Below, in pieces: positions 23,013 through 34,161 of a DNA stretch of 64,000 bases (position 1 is the stretch's first letter; each line of letters starts with the position of its first letter). The stretch is taken from contig OY979724.1 of assembly GCA_963855995.1 (NCBI GenBank), forward strand, positions 9,562,532 through 9,626,531, in the 5' to 3' direction. Under the pieces are notes generated by a model, which made no database searches, had not been told where the DNA came from, and saw nothing but the letters and a program-made list of their open reading frames with translations. The position numbers and the translations under genes are program-made. Source of the stretch: Muricea muricata (Eukaryota; Cnidaria; Anthozoa; Malacalcyonacea; Plexauridae).

Positions 23013-25493
23013 ATGGACGCTATCAAAGCTAAACTGGCTGCGATGCGTGAACAACTTGCTGCTGCAGAAAAGCGCGAAGAAATGGCGAGAATTCAAACGA
23101 GAGCTGCCAAAGAACGAGTCGCACAGGCCGAGAACGCCGCGGCGGCTGAAAAACGTAAAATCATAATGACTGAGCAGGCTATAGAAAGAGCCGAAGACCA
23201 AACTGATTTGAAACTAGACAAACTGGAACGTGTACAAAACCATATTTATGAAAATGCGACATACCGGCGACAACTCGAACGCAAAGAGATGAAAGAGGAC
23301 AACACTTTAGAACATTTGGAATCGAGGCAGAAGTCGCGAAGAATCTTCGCTGATGAAGCCGAGCAAAGATATCGCGAGGCTTATAATAAAATGAGTATGT
23401 TAGAACTGCAGACTGCAAAGGTAGGTTGTGAATAATATACATCAAGAGTTACTTTTTCTACTCTTGAAGGAAACATGGCAGGCGAGGGAGGGCAGGAATT
23501 GGGCAGCGGTTGAATTACTTCTTACGTTTAACAAACCCATTTACTCAAATTATTGCATATTCTATATATTATTTAACAATTATTCGCCCAAGGCGAAGTG
23601 ATTATTGGTGAATATTCACCGAGACGATGTCGAGGTGAATATTTACCATAATGACTTCGCCTTCGGCGAATAATTGTTTTAGTATTAGTATAATTTCTTC
23701 AGTAAAATTTACGTATATAAAATGCACTGTCGTCTTTTATGAATACAGTTTACTTCTGAACATTTCTGAGTAAAGACTAAAGTTTACTTGTAATTTTAAA
23801 ATAGTGAAAAAAGTATTTAATAAGGTATTTGCAGACGATCAATATATTACCTTAAGATAGTTTAACATCAAAGTTTGTTTGTAATCTTTGAGTTTATATT
23901 AATGCAATTTTTCTCCATTTGCTAACTTTGGCAAAAGTATAATACATCAAAACGACTCATTGGCGGCCATTTTGAAAAAAATGCCAACTAGTAAATAATG
24001 CCTCATATTTACTGGTCAGGCAACCAATCAAAATGCTTGAAAACCATTATTTACTAAAGAAATTATAGTAAATTATATTATATTATATATTATAATTATA
24101 TTGCATATCACTTAAACTTTAAAGGGTATACAAGCAAAAACGTAAATGAGTATATTTACTAAGTATATTATTAAGAAATAAGTTGAGCAAGCGATTGATG
24201 CTGACGGCAGGCAATCACCGAAAGAGGACCATTTCTATGTAATGGGAGGAAGAGGAGGACTTCCTGTGTGAATTCTATGTAATACACAACTCAATTCATT
24301 TACATTTTTGCGTCTACGCCCTTTATACGGGCATTACCAGTTGGTGAGCATGTTAACAAACCAGGTTTGAGAAAATCACATGACGAGTAGTATTGCCTGT
24401 CAGAAACTACGAGATACAATGACATTACCGTATTAAACTGGAAAAGAAGTGAAATGGTAACGCGAAGTGGATTGAAACCAGCTAAAGTTACGAGTTGAAC
24501 TGCTTGACGTCAAGATTGGGCCATAAATGAAATTTGTGCTTTTAAGAAGTTTTATATATACATATAAAAGTTGTGTATATAAAGTTCTATTTATTTGTAT
24601 ATATAAAAGTTTTAAGGCTTTGAGTAAAAGAAAAATACTTGAAACTTGTTGGTTGAAATTCTCGGTTGAAATTTATTTTTGTTAACTTTTCAAGTTTTTC
24701 GTAACGAAGTTGTAATCAAATGCGCTGATCAGTATAATTTACAAACCGGATTGCGAATTCTAAAATAAACCAACTTCGCAACGAATTTCCAACTTCGCAA
24801 CAAAGTTCGGAATCTTACAATGAAAAGTAGACTAAACTGGACTGTCTCTATTAAGTTAGCGTTGCAATTAAAACGAGAAAAATGTTTTACAATTTTTTTA
24901 GCAATGTCAAAAGCCCAAAGGATACAAAAAACTTCCTTGTTCACAAGTGGCGGGAAATTTTCCGTGTCTACATTGAGTTATGTAAACACGGCTTTTAACC
25001 AATCAGCGTTCAGGATTCACAAATGCTATATTATAATGAAAAGTAGGCTAAACTGGGCTGCAACGGAGACGGGCTATATTGACTTAGCGTTGCAATTAAT
25101 GCATTCAAATAGTCCAATGAAAATTACCTTAATTTTTCCCTCTAAACTGTTTTCGTCATTTCGTTCAAGGCGGATGCCAAAATCCGGGCGGCAAAATCAA
25201 ACGAAAGATATTTTGAAAGCAAACTAAACGATGCAGGAAGAACAGCCAACAGTCTGGCGAGATCTGGCGAATTCAAGCAAGCGAAATGCGACGAGTATCA
25301 GCAGAAATGTCGACGTCTCAACGACAAAAAGGAACGAGTATTAATCACGGCCGAATGTTTGGAAAGAAAAGCCGCCCAAATGGAAGATCGCGTACGTTCG
25401 TTGCGTGCAGAAACCAAAGAAACGAAAAGATATGAACTTAAAGTGAAGCACGAATTACGTGACATGATGGATGAACTAAACACCTATCCATAA
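23013..25493 (+). CDS. Tropomyosin-like coiled-coil protein, copy 1
   Basis: Two exons, 23013-23420 and 25170-25493, join in phase 0 to give 243 residues. The start MDAIKAKLAAMREQ matches the MDAIKKKM start typical of tropomyosins. The whole protein is rich in Ala, Glu, Lys and Arg with heptad spacing and no Pro until the C-terminal NTYP. The segment AEQRYREAYNKMSMLE resembles the ADRKYEEVARKLVIIE region of tropomyosin. It is about 40 residues shorter than the 284-residue muscle form, so it could be a short cytoskeletal-type form; such proteins dimerise and lie along actin filaments. The start is supported by a TATA box 44 bases upstream. A paralogue lies 8 kb downstream on the same strand. 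Confidence 0.85.
23570..23690. mobile_element. Hairpin element in tropomyosin-like intron
   Basis: The inverted repeat ATTATTCGCCCAAGGCGAAG is matched by CTTCGCCTTCGGCGAATAAT at the right, with an inner pairing of GGTGAATATTCACC. It is absent from the paralogous intron. Confidence 0.7.
24870..25040. mobile_element. MITE-like family R3 copy in tropomyosin-like intron
   Basis: Reverse complement of part of 15744-15900: AGCAATGTCAAAAGCCCAAA through AACCAATCAGCGTTCAGG to ATGCTATATTATAATG. The equivalent intron of the second copy carries the same insertion, so it came before the gene duplication. Confidence 0.75.
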
Positions 25494-25586
25494 CAGTCCT
25501 CTATTTATATATGAGTCAAATTCTTTGAGTCGTTAAAAATGAATTTATCTAGTATCTTTTTGTACATTTTGATATTTTATGTATAC

Positions 25587-25592
25587 AATAAA
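25587..25592 (+). promoter_or_regulatory. Poly(A) signal of first tropomyosin-like gene
   Basis: AATAAA lies 94 bases after the stop at 25493. The second gene copy loses similarity just before this position. Confidence 0.6.
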
Positions 25593-25609
25593 GCTTGTTG
25601 CACTTGCTG

Positions 25610-26630
25610 ACGGAGCGTGTTCCGTCCGCACGAACCAGGGCGCTGTGAAACACGGTTGGTGAAACGCGCTAATAAATGTCCGTGATACGTGTGATGCACA
25701 ATAGGACTGGCGCGAGCGTGCTTTCTTTAAAAAACAAAGCAAAATCTCGTCGAAAGTTGCAACAAAAAAAAACAAAACATTGTCATAAAACAATAGATTT
25801 AAATGGTAGGTAATGAAGTAAAATTGTAATAATATTTTAGCATAATATTTAATTACTTCTATTACACGCAAGGCATTGTGTTTTTTGTCGTTGAATGCTC
25901 GTTAAAGGAAAATATCAGGACAAAAACTTTACTGACACTATAAAAATATCCGCGAAATTTAAAGCGCGGACCAGCTAATAATAGTGTTTTTTTCTCAGTG
26001 AGGTAGGTTGAGATAAATTTGAACAGACCAGACTGTTGTCATTTAACATTTGCGCTTTTTGTATAATAAAACGAGAAAACTGCGATGACGATGCTTGCCT
26101 GTCAATGACACATGCAATGGATGTTAAATTTCAGACATTGTTTCATATTAATCATACATTCACTAAAATTTGGACAAAAGACTGTAAATTGCGAAAATAT
26201 TTCTCCTACCTTTCTGTTCTATGAATTTATCCTTTTACAGCGTTTGTTAAACATCTTTCAAGGTTTATATCCCAATAATCCCACTGAAAAAGCGTTTGCA
26301 TATAGACCCAACGTTCTGTTCGATATGCTCGATACTTCGATTCGTTTGGCGTTTGCAAAACCTTAATTTTGTCCACAATCATGAGATTTTGAAGCTTTTA
26401 TTTACTTTGTCATATATCTTGACTGACTCCAACATCGTACAGCCAAGTATCTGCCTGGACAAAGGACAGCGCCATTCGAAAATCAATTCTTTTCCTTTTA
26501 TTTTTCGGCTCGTTTTCACGTTTTCGTTTTAAGTTCGTGCGGGGGGTACGCGTATCACACATAAATCAGGGGCGTCATAGCCGTTTCACCGCCCGTGTTT
26601 TACAGCGCCCTGCACGAACTAATTACATGC
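25610..26630. mobile_element. Possible non-autonomous transposon with long terminal inverted repeats
   Basis: The segment 25625-25705 (CGAACCAGGGCGCTGTGAAA, GATACGTGTGATGC) pairs as an imperfect inverted repeat with 26530-26625 (GTACGCGTATCACAC, TTACAGCGCCCTGCACGAAC). The roughly 850 bases between are AT-rich and non-coding. The ends are GC-richer than the interior. The right end lies just before the BEL/Pao-like start codon, so part of it could instead be retrotransposon leader. Confidence 0.45.
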
Positions 26631-26872
26631 AGCTATCGTGAGTGTTTGTTACATAAAGTAAATCGTGCCCCGTGCAGAGGGACGGCAGGCGCGTACGTTT
26701 CTACGACGTTTTGTTGTTTTTGCATGTTGTATAAAATATATTCCAGATTTTCACATCAAAACCCTACGTTTGCGTGTGTTTGTACGTCGTCGATTGCGAG
26801 ACAACATTTGTCCTTATTCGAGCCGGATTTGAATCTGTGTAGTTAGTATACGTCTCCTGAAAAGAAGCGAAA

Positions 26873-28655
26873 ATGTCTGCTCACGAAGACAAAGAAGTAA
26901 ACGAAGAAACGAACGGCGAGGATACGCATGCAGAAGGTCAACAGTCGGTTGCCGAAACGTCAAATACGAATATTCAACAGCGTGTACAGATACAAGGCAT
27001 CAAGGGAGAGGAGCGCAAACAAAATCCAGCGTTACGCGCCTCATAACAAAGTTAAATAAATTAATACAAGACCGTGGGAATCGAACTTTATGAACAATCG
27101 ATCTACGTTGAGGAAGCAAGAACCGTTGAGAGACTCATCTTACCGAAAGTCAAAGTTGACATGTCGAAGGAGAAAATGCGATGGCCACATTTAGTTGATC
27201 TCCCCCTACCATCTGTCGATGGCGACTGTGTTACCGTTCTCTTTGGAGCGGACGCGTTCGATCTCATCGTCCCTTTGGAGGTACGCACTGGTCCTAAAGG
27301 TGCCCCTCGAGCAGTACGCACGGCCCTCGGTTGGACAACGTCTTTACACCTACCTAACCAGGGACTGACAGCGCCAGATCATGTAGCGAAGGTTCATGTG
27401 ACAACACCTGATGACGAACTTCGACTTCAAGTTCAAAGTTGGTGGGAAACGGAATCCTTTGGCTGCAAATTCGCCGAGGAGACGGTCCGGACGATCGAAG
27501 ACAAGCGAGCACTTGAAATACTGAGTCTACGACGAAGAAGATTGGGGACCGCTATCAGTCAGGTTTGTTGTGGAAAGATACAAACACAACATTGCCGAAT
27601 AACACTTAGTAGCAGAGAAACAGCTCCGGTCCTTAGAGAAGAGATTTGACAAAAACGAAGATCTCGCCCTCGCCTATCAAGAAACGATCGACAACGACGT
27701 AAAGAAGGGTAATGCAAAGAAACTTACTTCAGAAGAAGCCACTGCCCCGTAAAGCAGCAATGGTTCCTCCTTCACCACCCGGTACTCAACCCGAACAAGC
27801 CAGGCAAGGTACGCCGTGTATTCAATGCCGCCTCCCCTTTCAGAGGCACATCTCTGAATGACCACCTACTGATAGGACCCGCCTCCTTAACTCCCTTGTC
27901 GGGGTGCTGATGCATTTCCGCGAGGAGCAAATCACCTTATCTGCAGACATAGAATCGATGTTTTCCCAAGTGGCTGTCCCTGAACAAGACCAGAGTAATT
28001 CACGCGGAGTGCTAACATGTATTCCCGAAAATGAATTGTCCCCATCCTTGAAAGGATTGGACTTGAACAGCGAACTTCCCGTTGAACGTGCGCTTGGAGT
28101 AGCCTGAAACACAGAATCTGTTTCCTTCGTCTCTAGAAATCGGACCCGGAAGTTAGCTGTCACGCAGAGGATGTTTCTAAGCCTCATTTCTACTATTTAC
28201 GACCCGCTTGGAATGATCGCACCTTACATGCTCAAGGCAAAGGTTCTCCTCCAAACGCTATGGAGCGCAAAGAGAGGTTGAGACGATGAAATAAGCCAAG
28301 AGGAAATTGCCCCCTTTAAAGAATGGCTAAACGAACTGTCAGATTTTGCTGCGTTTGCACAACCGAGGTTTTATCGGGCAGTGTCCAGCTACTCCGCTAC
28401 CATCTAAGTACATGTCTTCGGTGATCCATTCCTCGGTTGACGCCTTCTGTGCCGTAGCCTATTTTAGATTCCTCTATGAAGATGGGTCTGTCCAGTGTTG
28501 CTTCGTAATGGGTAAAACCAGAGTTGCCCTCTCCGACAACTAAGTATTCCCAAGCTCGAGCTACAACCTGCAGTGATGTGCGTTCGATTTTTGGGAGATT
28601 GCCTTTTGAATGAAATCGCGCATAACCAAGATCCTGGAGACCTCAAATAATTTCA
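26873..28655 (+). mobile_element. Decayed BEL/Pao-type retrotransposon
   Basis: A short open frame of 57 codons (26873-27046, acidic and Gln-rich) may be a gag start. It is followed without a gag body by a long frame at 27074-27649 with the aspartic-protease-to-RT linker seen in BEL/Pao elements (PHLVDLPLP, FGADAFDLIVPLEV, TALGWT). After a frameshift comes the start of the RT ([48 protein letters not shown]). The sequence then jumps to the LPVERALGVA region, so the catalytic YxDD segment is missing. A peptidase-A17-like part follows (STIYDPLGMIAP, PKLELQPAV) with several stops. No LTRs were found. It cannot be active. Confidence 0.85.
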
Positions 28656-28739
28656 TGAAAGGTTAAGCCATCAAGTGCGATTGATATAGCAGTTCTATGT
28701 TTTTACTGGTCCTGGGAGGAATATCCGTGGTCATCGAAT

Positions 28740-30470
28740 GTCAGTGATTGACGAGAGTCTAGTGGTGAAGACATGATTGCTTTAATCTTGCTTATATTGT
28801 CAGCATTAATTTGTTGCACGGAATTGAAAGTGTTGCTGTCTTCATTTGTCAAGCTAAGAACAGCAGATTTAGAATCTACAAAGCAAACGCCTTTTCTACC
28901 CCCAAACCACGCGTCAAATCACCAACTAGATTCCCATATTCTGGGCAACACAAATGTTCGGCAGGATTTTTGTCGTTGTGTTTGAAAAACATCCTGCTGC
29001 ATCTCATGTACGCCATCTCCAAACCAAGTTTATTTGAATGTAAAATGTAATTAAGTTCGCGATGCAGCCGCTCGTTTCCACTTGTTCAAAAGGTGGTATG
29101 CCTGATAAACAGCCTTTTTCAATGTGTAGCCGTATATTTCGAGGCGCCTTGCTTGTATTTTTATCAATCACCGGAACACCTCTCCACTTAATATCTGCCC
29201 ACTTCTTTTTGAATCTATCCAGGTTTTTAGCTATGGTAGTAGCGTCTGGAGTGCATTTCATTCGAACATCGCCCAAATCAGACGGTTTTCGAGAAACTAT
29301 TCCACATTCCTTTGGAATTCCTTCGGAAGAGCGCTCAAAAAGCGTTGGACAGCATGAAACTAATCGAGTTTCATTGGGACGTCTGGTAATATTAAAGAAA
29401 ACATGCCTCTCCATTTGCAGCAATTGCCACTGACTATACCTTCCACATTACGTCCAAGAGACTGATAGCGTTAGTCCTAGTCTTTACAGATGTCAGAAGC
29501 TTGATTGAACGATTCTCCACGAATAAATCGCCAGTGTAAGACATCCCCATTATCCTCCAACACACAAAATATAGAGCTGAACAGCCTGACCCAACGGCCA
29601 TCACTCTCCTGAGAGAATCCAATGTTAGCGGCGCTGTTTAAGGTGTGATCGCAACAGATCCAGGAAGAAACACGAGCCGCTATGTTGACATGGAATCTTG
29701 AAAGGAATAGCATTGAGTAGGATGCAAAAACATTTTTTGTTATTTTCTCGTGTGGAAAAGAGTATATCTCCTGCGAAAAAGATGGGAATGGAACTGATGA
29801 TTCTTTCCCGGTTCTTTTTAAATCTTCTTCGTATTGTAAGTGCAAACGCCAATATAGTTGTTCGTACTGCTCTCCAACGATGTCTTCGATACCGTGAAAA
29901 CCGTGATCAACGAGTGTAGTTATTTGGGATAAAAACTCAACTGAAAATCCTGCACGGTTGGTTAAATAAAACGGAGTGCAATGTGATGGTATGCATGACA
30001 ATACGGATGAGTGATGCGCAGGGGCTTGGTGATTTCGGGACAAACATATACAGTAGAAACTAACAGAAAAATACGGCTTGAGTCATATATTAACCGGGGT
30101 CCATAACGACAATTTCCTGCTCCATTACTTCATAATCCAGTATGCCGAAGACTTTGTCTTGTGATCTTCTGCACAAAATGTGCATTGTAACTTTCCGACA
30201 ATAGAGCGGTGACTTCGGAGTAAATCCCAAACCATGACCCCAGGAGTCATGTAATGTTCAATGTTTACATCTACCCGCACGGAGGAATTAAAATGGCCAT
30301 TCACGAACTATTGTTGTTTCAAAATTATCGTCCTTTAGGAACAATGCGATAGCTTTGGCGATTTTTTCATTAGTGTACTTTGAAACGTTAATAGTTTCAC
30401 TGTTATCCCAAACAAAAGAAACTTGAAAGATAGCAATCAACACAATATTAAACATATAATTCATGATAGC
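28740..30470 (-). pseudogene. Decayed transposase-like gene
   Basis: Read on the minus strand, a start near 30469 gives a hydrophobic beginning (MNYMFNIVLIAIFQVSF). A cysteine-containing segment follows (CTFCAEDH), then the frame 30043-29477 (HCTPFYLTNRAGFSVEF, WICCDHTLNSAANIGF, ESDGRWVRLFSSIF) and the frame 29423-29004 (KEIPKE-like region, HIEKGCLSGIPP). Homology-like text continues to about 28740 (HNDKNPAEHLCCPEYGNL). A CDHT aspartate and a late polar block fit a DDE-type transposase family common in cnidarian and fish genomes. At least four frameshifts or stops and a deletion in the middle show it is dead. The family name is not certain. Confidence 0.6.
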
Positions 30471-30564
30471 GTTTTAACTCTTTGGATCTACTTATTTCAT
30501 TAACAACAGAAAACGGTCTGAGAATTACCCGGATGTAGATCTTTATGGTAATTGGTAATTTAGA

Positions 30565-30750
30565 TGACAGCAGATGACACTAGATCACAGTGAATGACGG
30601 TGAATGACGGCAGATGACAGTAAATCACACTGAATGACGGTAGATGACAGTGAGTAACAATAGATGACAGTGATTGACGGTAGATGACAGTGAATGACTG
30701 TAGATGACAGTGAATGACTGTAGATGACAGTGAATGACGGTTCATGACAA
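30565..30750. repeat. Minisatellite, 20-base unit
   Basis: About nine degenerate copies of TGAATGACGGTAGATGACAG, itself two related 10-mers. It lies at the left edge of the second tropomyosin-like block. Confidence 0.85.
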
Positions 30751-30935
30751 TTTTCATTCAAGGTTGATTTCATTCGTTGTTTTCATTCAAGGTTGACTTC
30801 ATTGTCTTTCTGAGTCGACAATATTGGCTCTGTTTTTCAAACCCGTGCTTTTACGGGTACTGAAGCATGAATATTAAAATCTTTATCTTTTATTATCGAA
30901 GCGAGTAAATTTGGGAGTATTTTAGCTTCTGGGCG

Positions 30936-30942
30936 TATAAAT
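30936..30942 (+). promoter_or_regulatory. TATA box of second tropomyosin-like gene
   Basis: TATAAAT lies 44 bases before the ATG at 30986, in the same context as in the first copy. Confidence 0.6.
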
Positions 30943-30985
30943 TGGCGGCTTTTTTCTCGGTTATCACCGCCATTTCTGAACAACA

Positions 30986-33584
30986 ATGGACGCCATTAAA
31001 GCTAAACTGACTGCGATGCGAGAACAACTTGCTGCTGCAGAAAAACGCGAAGAAATGGCGAGAATTCAAACGAGAGCTGCCAAAGAACGAGTCGCACAGG
31101 CCAAGGACGCCGCGGGAGCTCTAAAACGTAAAATCAGAATGGCTGAGCAGGCTTTACAAACAGTCGAATACCAAACTGATTTGAAACTAGACAAACTGGA
31201 ACGTGTACACAAGCATATTTACGAAAATGAGACGTTGCGGCGACAACTCGAACGCAAAGAGATGAAAGAGGACAACACTTTAGAACATTTGGAATCGAGG
31301 CAGAAGTCGCGAAGAATCCTTGCTGAAGAAGCCGAGCAAAGATGTCGCGAGGCTTATAATAAAATGAGTATGTTAGAGCTGCAAACTGCAAAGGTAGGTT
31401 GAATAGTATACACCAAGAGTTACTTTTTCTACTCTTGTAGGGAACATGGCAGGCGAGGGAGGGCAGGAATTGGGCAGCGATAGAATTACTTATGATGTAA
31501 CAAACCATTTACTCAAATTATTACGTATTTAGGAATAACAAATTCTGGCTTATGAGATGTACTAACAGGTTTACAGGATAGTGGCTTTTTGAAACTGGCA
31601 TAAATACCAATGATATTGTTGCTGAATTCACAAGAGATGATGTTTATTCCAAAAATTTATACTTCAAAGGGTGTACAAGCGAAAACGTAAATGAGTATAT
31701 TTACTGGGTATATTAAGAAATAAGTTGAGTAAGCGATTGGTGCAGTCGCTATCAAAGAGGTTGCTGGCGTTCATTGATGCTGACGGCAGGCAAACACGAA
31801 AAGAGGATCATTTCTATGTAATACGAGGAAGAGGATGAATTCCTGTGTGAATTCTTTGTAATAGACAACTCAATTCATTTACATTTTTGCGTCTACGCCC
31901 TTTAATACGGGCTTTACCAGTTAGTGAGCATGTTAAGAAAGTTTAAGAAAATCACTATCCGGTAGATAGCGCTATTCACCAACAGACCTCTGGTTGCTAG
32001 CATATGGCGGGTAGTATTGCCTGTCAGAAATTATGAGATGCAATAACATTACCTTATCTCATGACACACCAACAACTCATTGTTTCCAAACGCATGCTAA
32101 ATGTCATATTCAACGGTATAAAAAACCATCAAGTGGGCAGGGCTTTGAAGTGAGGGAAATTGCGGGATAAAATAGCTCATTATCACACTCTGATAAATAC
32201 TTATTAAGCGCGTTTCTGCATGACCGATTAAATGGTAATTGAATGGTTTATTTTGAATAACATAACAAGCTAGAACAAAAGCAAAGAATGTTTGTAGGCG
32301 CTTTTGCTATCTAAATCGTCATCCAACCGCTAAATTTCATATGTAAAAGTCTCTCATTCGTTGTGGGTGTGTCATGAGACAAGACAGTTAATGAATGGTT
32401 ACTCGTGCGATGTGAGATTCAACATCGCTCGTGACGCTTAATAGCCACGAGGGCTGCGCCCTGGGCTATTAAGTTTCACTCGTGATGTTAAATACTGTAG
32501 CCAGAGACGTGCCAGACGTGTTAAATCTCATACCGTACTCGTATCCATTCATTAACCACTACTTATTAAACTGTAAGAGAAGTGAAATGGTAACGCGAAG
32601 AGAATTGAAACCAGCTAGAGTTATGAGATGAACCACTTGACGCCAAGATTGGGCCGTATATAAAATTTGAGTTTTTAAAACATTGTATATATTTCGTATA
32701 TAAGTTTCAAGACTTTAATTAAGTAAAAGAAAAATACTTAAAATTTTGAGTGGAAATTTATTTTTGTTAAATTTCATGTTTTTATATGTTAAAAGTACAA
32801 CATCAAATTTGAGATACAGCCCAATCTTTAGCATTACGTTTTTCAACTCGTAACTCAGAGAAGTTTAGAAATCGTTGCGAAGTTGTAATAAAATGGGTAG
32901 ATCATGTATAGTTTACAAATCGGCTTGCGAACTCTAAAATGAACACGATTGGAAATTGGGAAAACGAGAAAAATGTTTTACAATTTTTTTAGCAATGTCA
33001 AAAGCCCAAAGGATACAAAAAACTTCCTTGTTCACAAGTGGCGGGAAATTTTCCGTGTCTACATTGAGTTATGTAAACACGGCTTTTAACCAATCAGCGT
33101 TCAGGATTCACAAATGCTATATTATAATGAAAAGTAGGCTAAACTGGGCTGCAACGGAGACGGGCTATATTGACTTAGCGTTGCAATTAATGCATTCAAA
33201 TAGTCCAATGAAAATTACCTTAATTTTTCCCTCTAAACTGTTTTCGTCATTTTGTTCAAGGCGGATGCCAAAATCCGGGCGGCAAAATCAAACGAAAGAT
33301 ATTTTGAAGGTAAACTAAACGATGCAGGAAGAACAGCCAACAGTCTGGCCAGATCTGGCGAGTTCAAGGAAGCGAAATGCGACGAGTATCAGGAGAAATG
33401 TCGACGTCTCAACGACAAAAAGAAACAAGTTTTAATCACGACCGAATGTTTGGAAAGAAAAGCTACCCAAATGGAAGATCGCGTACGTTCGTTGCGTGCA
33501 GAAACCAAAGAAACGAAAAGATTTCAACTTGAAGTGAAGCGCGAATTACGTGACATGATGGATGAACTAAACACCTATCCATAA
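30986..33584 (+). CDS. Tropomyosin-like coiled-coil protein, copy 2
   Basis: Exons 30986-31393 and 33261-33584, phase 0, 243 residues, same length and splice sites as the copy at 23013. It is intact. Differences from copy 1 cluster at residues about 47-62 (LKRKIRMAEQALQTVEYQ against EKRKIIMTEQAIERAEDQ) and near 78-86, with EEAEQRCREAY for DEAEQRYREAY. The conserved core and C-terminus MMDELNTYP are kept. Role as for copy 1: a coiled-coil dimer expected to bind actin filaments. The promoter is duplicated too, so both copies are probably expressed, but the 3' end has a new downstream sequence and I see no AATAAA at the matching position. Confidence 0.85.
32054..32383. mobile_element. MITE-like insertion in second tropomyosin-like intron
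   Basis: Terminal inverted repeats TTATCTCATGACACACC at the left and GGTGTGTCATGAGACAA at the right bound about 330 bases that are absent from the paralogous intron. Confidence 0.7.
32387..32556. mobile_element. Second MITE-like insertion, adjacent
   Basis: Perfect 12-base ends GTTAATGAATGG and CCATTCATTAAC continue as an imperfect inverted repeat (GATGTGAGATT against AATCTCATAC). An inner hairpin is centred on GGCTGCGCCC. Absent from the paralogous intron. Confidence 0.7.
32960..33128. mobile_element. MITE-like family R3 copy in second tropomyosin-like intron
   Basis: Same sequence as 24870-25040 with hardly any difference. It is carried along by the segmental duplication. Confidence 0.75.
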
Positions 33585-34161
33585 CAGTCCTCTATTTATA
33601 TATGAGTCAAATTCTTTGAGTCGGTAAAAATGAATTTATCTATCTTTTTTACATATCGATGAGAGCAATGGTTTTTAGTCAGGGCAGTAAAGCTAGAGTC
33701 GTCCAGTTATATTGATGAAAGACCTTAAAAATGGCGAATTTCGAAGGGCATATGGCTCGTCTCAATCTCTTGTGGCAAAGGAATTTCGCTCAGTCAAAAG
33801 ATTGATTTTTGTGCACATTTTCTATGTAGATTCTTTAATTTCTTCTACCATCAACATAAACGTTATACAACAATTTATAATAGACAATAGACAGCCTTAG
33901 ACAAGACAATGTATTTCCCTAGCATATCCAGAAACAACTTGTTTTTGTTTTCATCAGTCATGGTTTGATTTTGTGCACAGTCATTATGTAAATTCTTCTG
34001 AAGACACGCCAAATATATATAGTATCTACCTATCATTTTTTACTATTTCATATATGCAGAACATTGGTCATAATTACACGTACTTAGTAAGCAAAACTTG
34101 CCAATCTTCTGATAAGAAACTACCTACATGAAACCCAATGTGCGTCTAAACTATGGATTGT
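33585..34161. other. Intergenic, no gene seen
   Basis: Shared 3' UTR sequence runs to about 33655. Beyond that it is AT-rich and unique, with no element recognised. Confidence 0.5.

Larger units (their letters stand above)
22820..25560 (+). repeat. Segmental duplication, copy 1 (tropomyosin-like gene block)
   Basis: Matches 30776-33655 over promoter, both exons, much of the intron and the start of the 3' UTR. Introns differ by insertions: here a hairpin unit at 23570-23690 and AT-rich sequence to 24160; in copy 2 the elements at 32054-32556. Confidence 0.85.
30776..33655 (+). repeat. Segmental duplication, copy 2 (tropomyosin-like gene block)
   Basis: Partner of 22820-25560. Similarity starts in the shared TTCATTCAAGGTTGACTTCA and ends near 33655, before the position of the poly(A) signal in copy 1. 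Confidence 0.85.

Noticed and set aside
28773-29050. Plus-strand frames with a signal-like start (MIALILLILSALICC)
   Set aside because: The minus strand here reads as the tail of the decayed transposase-like gene, so the plus-strand frames are shadows.
30565-30750. CRISPR-like array
   Set aside because: Contiguous degenerate units with no spacers, in an animal genome; it is a minisatellite.
30560-30757. Minus-strand open frames over the 20-base minisatellite
   Set aside because: The repeat has no stops in some frames, and the peptide is a pure repeat product (HSLSSTVIHCHL type).
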